Shown piece after piece: positions 14,034 to 21,874 of a DNA stretch of 37,485 nucleotides. A program made the position numbers and the translations under genes. Source of the DNA: Actinomycetes bacterium (lineage in GTDB: Bacteria > Actinomycetota > Coriobacteriia > Coriobacteriales > JAEZZM01); NCBI GenBank assembly GCA_023418575.1, contig JAEZZM010000039.1, forward strand, positions 1-37,485, written 5' to 3'. How positions within the stretch are numbered: position 1 is the first letter of the stretch; each line of letters begins with the position of its first letter. The notes beneath the pieces were generated by a model. The model saw nothing but the letters and a program-made list of their open reading frames with translations. It made no database searches and was not told where the DNA came from.

Positions 14034-16544
14034 ATGAAATCAAAGCTCAGAGCTGTATCTCAAACTCAGCTTAAGGAGAATGCTAAAACCTTACCCTTTA
14101 GTTTTGCTCTTTCTCTTATCACCTTAGGTGTGGTCTATGGTGATATTGGTACCAGCCCCATGTATACCATTAAGGCAATAGTTAATGGTAATGGAGGTTT
14201 TACGAGTGTAAGTGAAGATCTTGTGCTGGGTGCCTTAAGTTTAATGATCTGGACTATGACGCTCATTACCACTCTTAAATATGTCTTCATTGCGCTTAGA
14301 GCAGATAATAAACAAGAGGGTGGCATTTTTGCTCTTTATTCACTGGTAAAACACTGTGCCCCCTGGTTGGTTATTCCAGCTATGATAGGTGGAGCTGCGC
14401 TTTTATCGGACGGCATTTTAACTCCAGCAGTTACGGTGACTTCAGCTGTTGAGGGTCTGCGTTCAATAGAGCTGGGGCAAAGCCTATTGGGTGATGACCA
14501 AATGCGCGTAGTGCTTATCACGCTCATCATATTAAGCATCCTCTTTTTGGTGCAAAGAGCAGGAACCTCAATGGTGGGAAAAGCTTTTGGTCCCTTGATG
14601 GTAATTTGGTTTGGCTTTCTTTTGCTAAGCGGCGCTGCACATGTGCTTGGTAATCTTAGTATTTTACGGGCGATAAACCCGTTATATGGAATTGAGTTTT
14701 TATTTAGTCCTGTCAATAAGGCAGGGCTTATGGTTTTGGGCTTTGTTTTCTTGTGTACCACTGGCGCAGAAGCTCTGTATTCTGATATGGGGCATGTGGG
14801 AAGAAAGAATATTCTTGCTACCTGGCCTTTTGTTAAACTTTCTTTGATAGTTAATTATCTTGGACAGGGAGCTTGGGTATTATCGCAAAGCAATAATATA
14901 GACTTGCTAAGTAAAGCAGATCTTAATCCATTTTATGAAATGCTGCCTGAATCTATGCGCGCCTTTTCTATTGTGCTTTCTACCATTGCTGCCCTCATTG
15001 CTTCCCAAGCCTTAATTACTGGCTCATATAGCTTGGTTTCAGAGGCAACTCGACTCAATTTGTTGCCCCATATGCAAATTAGCTATCCTTCACAAACAAA
15101 AGGTCAGCTGTACATCCCCATGGTAAACACCCTCATGTGGGCTTCATGTTGCCTTGTAGTTTTGTATTTTCAATCCTCAAGCAACATGGAAGCAGCATAC
15201 GGTTTGGCAATTACTATTACCATGCTTATGACCAGTATCTTGCTCTTTGCATTTTTACATAATGTGTTAAAGTTACGAGTTCTGTCCTGGCCTTTTTTGA
15301 TATTTTTTGGGGCGCTTGAATCTTGCTTTTTCTTTTCTAGTCTTACCAAGTTTTTCCACGGGGGTTTTGTTACCGTCTTTATCGCACTGCTTATCTTCTC
15401 AGTGATGTATGTATGGATTAGAGGTTCTGCTATAGAGCGCTCTCAATCAGTCTTTTTGCCTATTAAGGATTATCTAAAGCAGCTATCTCAACTACGTTAC
15501 GATAAAAGCATTGGTCTTTTGGCTGATAACCTGGTCTTTTTGACAAATGATCCCCAAATGGAACGCTTAGACAGAGACATTTTATATAGCATTTTAGATA
15601 AACGTCCTAAGCGCGCTCGTTCTTATTGGTTTGTGCATGTCAAAGTAAGTGATGAGCCTTATACCGGCACTTATAGCGTACAAAATTTTGGTACAGATTA
15701 TGTCTTTAAAGTGCAGCTTCACTTGGGCTTTAAGGTTGCTCAGCGTATTAATGTTTACTTACGTCAAATAGTTCAAGACTTGGTGTGTACGGGTGAGCTT
15801 AAACCTAATCCTCAACGCTATTCCATTTATAAGAACCCCGAGCAGGTTGGAGATTTTAAGTTTTGTCTCATTAGAAAAGCTCTTTGTCCAGAAACAAGTT
15901 TGCGTCCCTGGGACTCAAGAATTTTGCAGATAAAATATGCGCTTCGTCGTGCATGCGGTAATTCTGCTCGCTGGTATGGTTTGGAAAGCTCAAGCATTAT
16001 TTATGAGTATGTGCCGCTCTTTTCTCGTGAAAAAGCGCAGCTTACCTTAAAGCGTGTTGGGATCAAGCAAAGCACTGATGCAAAAGCTGGGAATGCAAGG
16101 TCTGTACAGATAAGAGATAGTTATTTGGAAGATATGCAAACTGCGCTTGATGTCGGAAGAGAGCTTCATCTTAAAGAGGGGGCAAAGCAGCCAGAAAAGA
16201 GCCATGATCTCTTTGTTTCTAAATTAAGCCAGTCAATTTCTGAATCAGTTGAAGATGTGAGTCGCAATGTTATTGGTGGAGAAGAGGCTGATTTTAGGGC
16301 ACTGTATGATGACAGTGATGATGAAGATTTTGCTGATGAAGATTGTGTTGATGAAGATCTGACACTTGAAGCTGTATCTACATCTATTGAAGAGCTTGAT
16401 AATAATGAGCATGATGATAAAGCCTCAGATAAGGAACCAAGCGAGGGGCTAGACGAGGTCTCAGGCAATGAGCGCGAGGAGCCAGGCAAGAAACCAGGCG
16501 AGGAGCCAGCCAGCAAAAAGCTTGATAAAAAAAGTTATAAGTAG
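14034..16544 (+). CDS. kup: Kup/HAK-family potassium transporter with long acidic C-terminal tail
   Basis: 836 residues from ATG, AGGAG at 14025-14029. Kup proteins take up potassium with protons at the cytoplasmic membrane. GVVYGDIGTSPMYTI (GDIGTSP at 36-42) is the family signature, followed by about 12 membrane segments up to about residue 470 and a cytoplasmic domain. Typical bacterial Kup has 620-670 residues; here residues from about 680 are extra, and the last 78 contain about 30 Asp/Glu and end in a Lys-rich stretch. The tail's DNA looks like the rest of the gene, so it is probably real. The function of the tail is unknown; a charge- or ion-sensing role is speculation. The gene follows the katA terminator and precedes the MBOAT gene by 79 bases. 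Confidence 0.93.
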   Translation: MKSKLRAVSQTQLKENAKTLPFSFALSLITLGVVYGDIGTSPMYTIKAIVNGNGGFTSVSEDLVLGALSLMIWTMTLITTLKYVFIALRADNKQEGGIFALYSLVKHCAPWLVIPAMIGGAALLSDGILTPAVTVTSAVEGLRSIELGQSLLGDDQMRVVLITLIILSILFLVQRAGTSMVGKAFGPLMVIWFGFLLLSGAAHVLGNLSILRAINPLYGIEFLFSPVNKAGLMVLGFVFLCTTGAEALYSDMGHVGRKNILATWPFVKLSLIVNYLGQGAWVLSQSNNIDLLSKADLNPFYEMLPESMRAFSIVLSTIAALIASQALITGSYSLVSEATRLNLLPHMQISYPSQTKGQLYIPMVNTLMWASCCLVVLYFQSSSNMEAAYGLAITITMLMTSILLFAFLHNVLKLRVLSWPFLIFFGALESCFFFSSLTKFFHGGFVTVFIALLIFSVMYVWIRGSAIERSQSVFLPIKDYLKQLSQLRYDKSIGLLADNLVFLTNDPQMERLDRDILYSILDKRPKRARSYWFVHVKVSDEPYTGTYSVQNFGTDYVFKVQLHLGFKVAQRINVYLRQIVQDLVCTGELKPNPQRYSIYKNPEQVGDFKFCLIRKALCPETSLRPWDSRILQIKYALRRACGNSARWYGLESSSIIYEYVPLFSREKAQLTLKRVGIKQSTDAKAGNARSVQIRDSYLEDMQTALDVGRELHLKEGAKQPEKSHDLFVSKLSQSISESVEDVSRNVIGGEEADFRALYDDSDDEDFADEDCVDEDLTLEAVSTSIEELDNNEHDDKASDKEPSEGLDEVSGNEREEPGKKPGEEPASKKLDKKSYK

Positions 16545-16571
16545 TTAATAACATGCATTTATTTTGAGTAT

Positions 16572-16620
16572 TTCTCCCTATCTTACTGGCAATAGCTACA
16601 ATAAGATGAGATAGGGAGAA
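16572..16620 (+). promoter_or_regulatory. 12-bp perfect inverted repeat covering the AlgI-like ribosome binding site
   Basis: TTCTCCCTATCT (16572-16583) is the exact reverse complement of AGATAGGGAGAA (16609-16620). The right arm contains the Shine-Dalgarno AGGGAGA and ends three bases before the ATG at 16624. In RNA the site would be sequestered. TACAAT at 16597-16602 lies in the loop, so a DNA operator around a -10 box is the other reading. No T-run follows, so it is not a terminator. Confidence 0.6.
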
Positions 16621-16623
16621 TAC

Positions 16624-18090
16624 ATGGCATTTAACTCAGTTATTTTTTTGTGCTGGGCGCTACCTTTGGTTTTGCTTGCCTACTATGGTTTAGCACCTCT
16701 ATTTACATCCAAGCTAGCCCCCACGCTTAAGAAACTTCTGCTGTTTGCAGCAAGTTTTGTATTTGCAACATGGATAGCCCAGGAGCATAGCTTATTCTTT
16801 TCAGGGCTTATTTTACTAAATTGGCTATTTGCTCTTTTCATTTCTAAGAGCAGGTCTAATAATAGAGAAATTCAAGCAAAGATAAGCTTACTGATAATAA
16901 TTATCTGTAACCTTACTTGTTTGGTATCTTATAAATACCTAGACTTTTTTGCTTCTTTGTTAAGCCCATACCTGATCTTACAGGTAGAGAGCTTTTCCCT
17001 TATACAACCTTTAGGTATTTCATTTTTGACCTTCTCGCTCATCTCATATGTAGTAGATTGCTATCGTCAGCATATTATCGCCGATAAAAACTTGCTCAAT
17101 TTTTCCTTGTGGGCTCTCTTTTTTCCTAAGCTTACTAGTGGACCTATTGCGCGCTATGACGATATGTTTTCACAAGAGAATCTTGAGAGAGCGGGGTCTT
17201 TTGACAGAGAGCTTGTAGCCTATGGTATGCGCCGTTTTGTGATAGGTCTTGCTAAAAAGGTGATGATAGCAGATATCTTGGGCGTGAGTGTTGATACCAT
17301 ATTTGGTCAACAGGCACTTGGTATTGATACGCCTACGGCCTGGATTGGTATTTTGGCATACAGCTTGCAAATCTTTTTTGATTTTTCTGGTTATTCAGAT
17401 ATGGCCTTAGGTCTAGCTGCGCTCTTTGGCTATAGGCTTAAGGAGAACTTTAATTATCCATATTGCGCTCACAGCCTGGGAGAATTTTGGCACCGCTGGC
17501 ATATCTCCCTGTCAACATGGCTAAGAGATTATGTTTATTTCCCCTTGGGAGGCAGCAGAAGGGGCAATGTATATGTCAACTTAAGTTTGGTCTTCTTGCT
17601 TTCTGGATTGTGGCATGGAGCAAATCTTACCTTTGTTGCATGGGGAGCTTGGTATGCCTTCTTTATGGTTTTAGAGCGAATCTTAAAACTTCATGCTCCA
17701 AAGGCGGTTCCTTGGCTTGATGCACAAAGCTCTGCTGTTGCTAAATGTATAGGTTGGCTATGTACCGTCTTTATTGTCATTCTTGGCTGGGTATTCTTTA
17801 GGTCAGAAAACTTATATCAGGCTTGGGAATATCTGCAGCTTCTCTTTGGTATAGGTCAATATGATGGGCAATTTTTCAAGGCAGGCTACTACTTTGATGG
17901 GCGTGTTCTGGCCTTATTTGTAATAGGCAGCCTTTTAAGCTTTCCTCTTGTCCCCAAACTAAGTAAGAAACTTGAAACCTGTAGCTGGTATGAGCTGCTG
18001 CGTTCTTTGGCATGCATAGCATTATTTGTTTTATGTCTAGCCTATGTGCTAAGCAGCAGTTATTCACCATTCTTATATGCGCAATTCTAA
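16624..18090 (+). CDS. MBOAT-family O-acyltransferase, AlgI-like
   Basis: 488 residues with about 11-12 membrane segments. Family motifs are clear: FPKLTSGPIARYDD, FFDFSGYSDMALGLA, FWHRWHISLSTWLRDYVYFPLGG, and LWHGANLTFVAWG, which carries the invariant active-site histidine. AlgI-type proteins move acyl groups, usually acetyl, across the membrane to a partner that acylates a surface polymer (alginate, teichoic acid by DltB, other glycans). The next gene, ten bases downstream, encodes an AlgX/DHHW-like partner, giving the usual two-gene module. Translation may be controlled by the hairpin overlapping the ribosome binding site. Because a glycan cluster follows, O-acetylation of that polymer is the likely job; this is inference. 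Confidence 0.92.
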   Translation: MAFNSVIFLCWALPLVLLAYYGLAPLFTSKLAPTLKKLLLFAASFVFATWIAQEHSLFFSGLILLNWLFALFISKSRSNNREIQAKISLLIIIICNLTCLVSYKYLDFFASLLSPYLILQVESFSLIQPLGISFLTFSLISYVVDCYRQHIIADKNLLNFSLWALFFPKLTSGPIARYDDMFSQENLERAGSFDRELVAYGMRRFVIGLAKKVMIADILGVSVDTIFGQQALGIDTPTAWIGILAYSLQIFFDFSGYSDMALGLAALFGYRLKENFNYPYCAHSLGEFWHRWHISLSTWLRDYVYFPLGGSRRGNVYVNLSLVFLLSGLWHGANLTFVAWGAWYAFFMVLERILKLHAPKAVPWLDAQSSAVAKCIGWLCTVFIVILGWVFFRSENLYQAWEYLQLLFGIGQYDGQFFKAGYYFDGRVLALFVIGSLLSFPLVPKLSKKLETCSWYELLRSLACIALFVLCLAYVLSSSYSPFLYAQF

Positions 18091-18100
18091 GGTACTGTGT

Positions 18101-19669
18101 ATGAAAATGATTAGAAAAACATCCCAGAAAAGGTCTATGGAGGCGCCCGAGCAAGCGCCTGAGCAAGCGCCCGAGCAAGCGCCTATCAAAACGTCTGCAG
18201 AAGTGCCTATGGATACTAGCAAGAATATAACTACGGGCTCAGCCAAAAAATCATCCAAGATGCGCTTAGTTATACACTATAGTTTTTTGCTCACCATCTT
18301 CGTGCTTATGATAATTCCTGCAGCCTATAGTAATTTTGCTCCAGAGGTAAAAAGTGAGGCAGACAACAGAATGCTCACCGAGTTTCCCAAGGGCAAGCAT
18401 ATGAAAGAGCAGCTTAATAACTACCTTACTGACAGAGTGGGCTTTAGGCCAGAGCTTCTTGCAGGCTATGCTGCTTTTAACGATAAGGTCTTTGGCTTAA
18501 TGACTCATCCTCTTTATGAGTATGGTAAAGAGGGGTGGAGCTTTTTTAGGTTTAGTGATGAGCGCTATGATCGGCAATTTATTAGAAGCTTTGCCGAGTA
18601 TATTAAGCGCGCCCAAGACTTTTGCGAGGATAGGGGCGTTCCTTTTCTTTTTGTTATTTCTCCAGAAAAAGCCCGTGTATATGCTGAATATTTGCCAGAT
18701 ACTATAGCTAAACCCGATAATACCGCGGCATATTTAAAAGAGTGCTTTGATGAGCTGGGGGTTAATTATCTAGACGAGTATGACGCCTTAATCCAACATA
18801 AAGCTGAGGGCTATGCGGTTTTCAATAAGGTCTATGATGCAGGCCATTGGAATGCGGAGGGCATGTATGCAGGCAGCCAAGTTGTTATTGATAAGCTGCA
18901 GGAGAGAGGCTTGACTATTGAGGATATAGATTTAGACGATTATCACAAGGTAGACATCTTAGAGAAAATTTTGCCAGCTTCAAACTATCCCATTCATGAG
19001 TGGACCTACCAATATGTTCATAATGATGATGGTAAAGAGGCAGTTCATCAGGATTCATACCTGGATATGCTTATGATAGACAGCAATCATAATAGTGCAG
19101 CATATTATCTTAATGAGTCCAAGTCTGATGCACCAGCCCTACTTATGTTTCAAGGAAGCTATTACAACTCTTATGGCGCCATGCTGCAGCATCAGTTTTC
19201 ACGCTGTGCCCAGGTTCATAATTATGAGAATATCGTCAATCTGGACTATTACTTAAGTGTATTTCAGCCTGATGTGGTGGTTATGGAAAATGCCGATTAT
19301 ACCTTATCAAATGCGTTCTATAGCAGCCTTCCTCTGGCAGAAAAGCAGTTTTATGAGTATCCCAGTGCTAAAGAGTTTAGGAAGGCACAGGCTCAAAACT
19401 CAACAATTTATGTGGGCTTAGAATCTGATTTTTCCATTCAAAATCTCTTTATTTCTCTACCAGAAGGCTGGGGAGCTCAAGATAATGAGGGTGCATGGAT
19501 TGCGGGAAGCCTGGGCTCCTCAAAACCCTATGACTTATATCCTCTAAGTAATGGCGCTTATTTATGGGGAGCACGCAGAGATGCACTGAATCTCAATGAT
19601 GCCTACACGCTTTATATAAAACATTCAGGCACAATATACTCATATAAGGTAAAGCTACATTACAATTAG
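18101..19669 (+). CDS. AlgX/AlgJ/DHHW-like SGNH-type protein, partner of the MBOAT acyltransferase
   Basis: 522 residues from ATG 18101 with AAGG at 18089-18092; an upstream ATG at 18077 overlaps the previous gene and lacks a binding site. A basic tail with three EQAP repeats is followed by one membrane anchor (about 55-76), then a large extracytoplasmic domain. DNRMLTEFP and LTDRVGFRPEL are typical starts of AlgX/DHHW proteins. YDAGHWNAEG (Asp246, His249, Trp250) corresponds to the D-x-H-W acyltransferase motif, with one extra residue between Asp and His. LLMFQGSYYNSYG has Ser353 where GDSF normally supplies the nucleophile. The protein probably transfers acyl groups delivered by AlgI to the glycan. 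The spacing anomaly and missing Asp before Ser leave activity uncertain. Confidence 0.8.
   Translation: MKMIRKTSQKRSMEAPEQAPEQAPEQAPIKTSAEVPMDTSKNITTGSAKKSSKMRLVIHYSFLLTIFVLMIIPAAYSNFAPEVKSEADNRMLTEFPKGKHMKEQLNNYLTDRVGFRPELLAGYAAFNDKVFGLMTHPLYEYGKEGWSFFRFSDERYDRQFIRSFAEYIKRAQDFCEDRGVPFLFVISPEKARVYAEYLPDTIAKPDNTAAYLKECFDELGVNYLDEYDALIQHKAEGYAVFNKVYDAGHWNAEGMYAGSQVVIDKLQERGLTIEDIDLDDYHKVDILEKILPASNYPIHEWTYQYVHNDDGKEAVHQDSYLDMLMIDSNHNSAAYYLNESKSDAPALLMFQGSYYNSYGAMLQHQFSRCAQVHNYENIVNLDYYLSVFQPDVVVMENADYTLSNAFYSSLPLAEKQFYEYPSAKEFRKAQAQNSTIYVGLESDFSIQNLFISLPEGWGAQDNEGAWIAGSLGSSKPYDLYPLSNGAYLWGARRDALNLNDAYTLYIKHSGTIYSYKVKLHYN
18143..18178. repeat. Three 12-bp tandem units encoding EQAP repeats
   Basis: GCGCCCGAGCAA-type units occur three times in tandem with one C/T change, followed by a half unit. 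They encode the flexible cytoplasmic tail of the AlgX-like protein. Confidence 0.9.
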
Positions 19670-19694
19670 TGCATACTGCCGCACGCCTGAGCAA

Positions 19695-19788
19695 GCGCAT
19701 ATAAAAGTGAGCGTGTACAAAAGCAAAGGTGCAAAAGTGAATGCACGCAGAAGTAAGCGCATACAAAAGCATATGCGCACAGAAGTAA
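19695..19788. repeat. Degenerate tandem repeats upstream of the first licD
   Basis: About six units of 14-18 bp starting with GCGC, GCGT or GCAC and containing ACAAAAG or AGAAGTAA can be aligned between the AlgX-like gene and licD. They are strongly decayed, so unit borders are approximate. Confidence 0.5.
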
Positions 19789-19835
19789 CAATGTAGATGA
19801 GTACATAGGCACATGAGTAGTTAACAAGGAAGCTT

Positions 19836-20711
19836 GTGGAAATTAATAAGGAAGATACACTAAGTCCTTTAAGAAAACTTCAGCTGGTAGAGCTTGATCT
19901 TTTGCTGCGTTTTCATCACTTTTGTGAAAAGCAGGGTCTGCGCTACTATCTTTTGGGCGGAACCCTTTTGGGTGCCATACGACACCAGGGATTTATTCCC
20001 TGGGATGATGACGTGGATATTTGTATGCCACGCCCAGATTATCAAAGATTTATTGAGCTTTGCAAAGATAATCCCCAGATTTTTGGTCTTTCATCAGCAG
20101 GAAATCCTTTGTATCTGCAGTCTATTTATACCAATACAAACTATAGGCAGGGTATGGCTAAACTGTGCTGTGCTGATGTGCGCATTCTTAATAAAAGCGC
20201 CAGTATAGAGCATATTGAAGATGCTTGGATTGATATTATTCCCCTAGATGGTTTTCCTCAGTGTAGATTACGGGGCTTTTTGCATAAGCTGCGTTTAGTT
20301 TATTGGAAAATAATGGATGCTACAGCTGAGTTTGAGCATGTGGTAGATGTGCGGCGTGATAGAGGAGCTCTAGCTAATGTTCTTGTAAAAATACTTGCCT
20401 TTATGAGTCGCTATATCAAACCTTATGGAGATGATTATCATAAGGTCTTACTTAAGATGGATGCCGCACTTCAACGCTATAGCTATGATCAGGAGAGACG
20501 CTGTCTTAATATGTATGCTGCCCAAGGTTTTAAAGAGATTTTTGCTATTAGGGCAATTGAGCCTGGATGCAAGCTCAAGTTTGAAGGACATGAGTTATGG
20601 GCACCTGGTAAGTATCAAGAAATATTAGAGTGTATATATGGCCCTAACTATATGACGCCACCTCCTGAAGATCAAAGGAATTGGCATAATTCAGAAGTGT
20701 TGGAATCATAA
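19836..20711 (+). CDS. LicD-family phosphotransferase
   Basis: 291 residues from GTG, with AAGGAA upstream. LicD proteins transfer a phospho-group such as phosphocholine from a CDP-activated donor to a cell-surface glycan. The nucleotidyltransferase-fold signature is complete: YYLLGGTLLGAIRHQGFIPW followed by DDDVDICMPR (Asp57-59, Asp61 as metal ligands), then a shorter block AWIDIIPLDGFP near residue 130. There is no signal peptide, so it acts on the cytoplasmic side, before export. Next downstream, with a 54-base gap, is an aminotransferase, then a cytidylyltransferase two bases after that: the three could make and attach a CDP-linked amine. A second licD lies at 29592. Confidence 0.9.
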   Translation: MEINKEDTLSPLRKLQLVELDLLLRFHHFCEKQGLRYYLLGGTLLGAIRHQGFIPWDDDVDICMPRPDYQRFIELCKDNPQIFGLSSAGNPLYLQSIYTNTNYRQGMAKLCCADVRILNKSASIEHIEDAWIDIIPLDGFPQCRLRGFLHKLRLVYWKIMDATAEFEHVVDVRRDRGALANVLVKILAFMSRYIKPYGDDYHKVLLKMDAALQRYSYDQERRCLNMYAAQGFKEIFAIRAIEPGCKLKFEGHELWAPGKYQEILECIYGPNYMTPPPEDQRNWHNSEVLES

Positions 20712-20765
20712 AACTAGTAGCTTAAAAGCAGTAAGTTAAAGCCTTGGCTAGGTAAGGAAGCTTAG

Positions 20766-21872
20766 ATGAATTCTTCAAGAGACATGTTAAATTTGGCGGT
20801 AGGTCCCGTAATGATGGACGAGGAGATCTTAGCCATCTCTGCTCAGCAGATACCTTATTTTAGGACGGCAGAATTTTCTGCCTGCATGCTAGAAAATGAG
20901 GCTCTACTAAAGGAATTGGCTGGTGCTTCTAAAAGCTCTCGTGCTGTTTTTCTCACGGGCTCAGGTACAGCTGCAATGGAGGCTGCTGTAAGCGGTCTTT
21001 TAGATAAGCACGATAAGATCTTGCTTGTAAATGCTGGTAGCTTTGGCCAGCGCTTTGCAGAGATCTGCAGCTTTTATAAGCTTAAGGTAGATGAACTTAA
21101 GCTTAAGCCCGGACAAGCACTTACCAAAGAGCACTTACGGGACTACAATCCTTATAACTACAGTGCCTTTCTTATCAATATGGGTGAAACTTCTACCGGT
21201 GTATTACATGACATGCAGGCGGTTTCAGACTTCTGTAAAGAGGCTTCAATCTTTTTAATAGTAGATGCTATTAGCTCATTTTTAGCAGATGAGCTTAATA
21301 TGGAAGAACTTGGTATTGATGCTTTGATCATTGGCGCACAAAAGGCACTTGCCTTGGCCCCGGGTTTATCGGCATTAGTATTAAGCGAGATAGCCTTAGA
21401 GCGTGTGCGTGATATAGAACCTTGTTCTTATTATCTTAATTTACGAGAAGCGCTAGCAAATGGGCAGAGGGGGCAAACACCTTTTACCCCTGCAGTAAGC
21501 ACTCTACTTCAACTGCATGTGAGGCTTAAGCAGCTCATTGATTTGGGCGGTGCGCAGGCTGAGCACATGCGCATTAAGGCTCTAGCCCAGGACTTTAGGA
21601 ACAAACTTAAGGCTGAGAAGCTACCGTTTAAGTTGTTTGCAGCTAATCCTTCATCGGCTGTAACATCATTAGAGGTAGATCCCTTAATTAACGCCTATGC
21701 TATCTTTGAGGAACTTAAAGAGCGTTTCAATATTTGGCTTTGCCCTAACGGAGGAGAACTTTCTTCTAAAGTAATTAGAGTGGGACATATTGGAGCTTTG
21801 ACCACCAAGGATAATGATAGAGTGATAGAGGCCCTGTGCTGTTTAAGAGATGAAGGTAAGCTTGGAGCTTAA
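20766..21872 (+). CDS. Class V PLP-dependent aminotransferase (alanine-glyoxylate/2-aminoethylphosphonate transaminase-like)
   Basis: 368 residues from ATG with AAGGAAG at 20754-20760. The fold-type I class V pattern is plain: N-terminal LAVGPVMMDEEIL, glycine loop TGSGTAAMEA (about 64-73), Asp167 in LIVDAISSF contacting the PLP ring nitrogen, and Lys193 in IGAQKALALAPG forming the Schiff base. Closest known activities are alanine:glyoxylate, serine:pyruvate and 2-aminoethylphosphonate:pyruvate transamination. The next gene begins two bases after the stop and encodes a cytidylyltransferase, so the two should be translated together. An amino product that is then CMP-activated, such as an amino-alcohol phosphate or aminophosphonate, is an attractive inference. 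No phosphonate-forming PepM or Ppd gene is in the window. Confidence 0.85.
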   Translation: MNSSRDMLNLAVGPVMMDEEILAISAQQIPYFRTAEFSACMLENEALLKELAGASKSSRAVFLTGSGTAAMEAAVSGLLDKHDKILLVNAGSFGQRFAEICSFYKLKVDELKLKPGQALTKEHLRDYNPYNYSAFLINMGETSTGVLHDMQAVSDFCKEASIFLIVDAISSFLADELNMEELGIDALIIGAQKALALAPGLSALVLSEIALERVRDIEPCSYYLNLREALANGQRGQTPFTPAVSTLLQLHVRLKQLIDLGGAQAEHMRIKALAQDFRNKLKAEKLPFKLFAANPSSAVTSLEVDPLINAYAIFEELKERFNIWLCPNGGELSSKVIRVGHIGALTTKDNDRVIEALCCLRDEGKLGA

Positions 21873-21874
21873 AA

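Noticed and set aside
16166..16516. Ser-rich 116-codon frame opposite the kup tail
   Set aside because: It mirrors the acidic repeats of the plus-strand tail and has no start signal.
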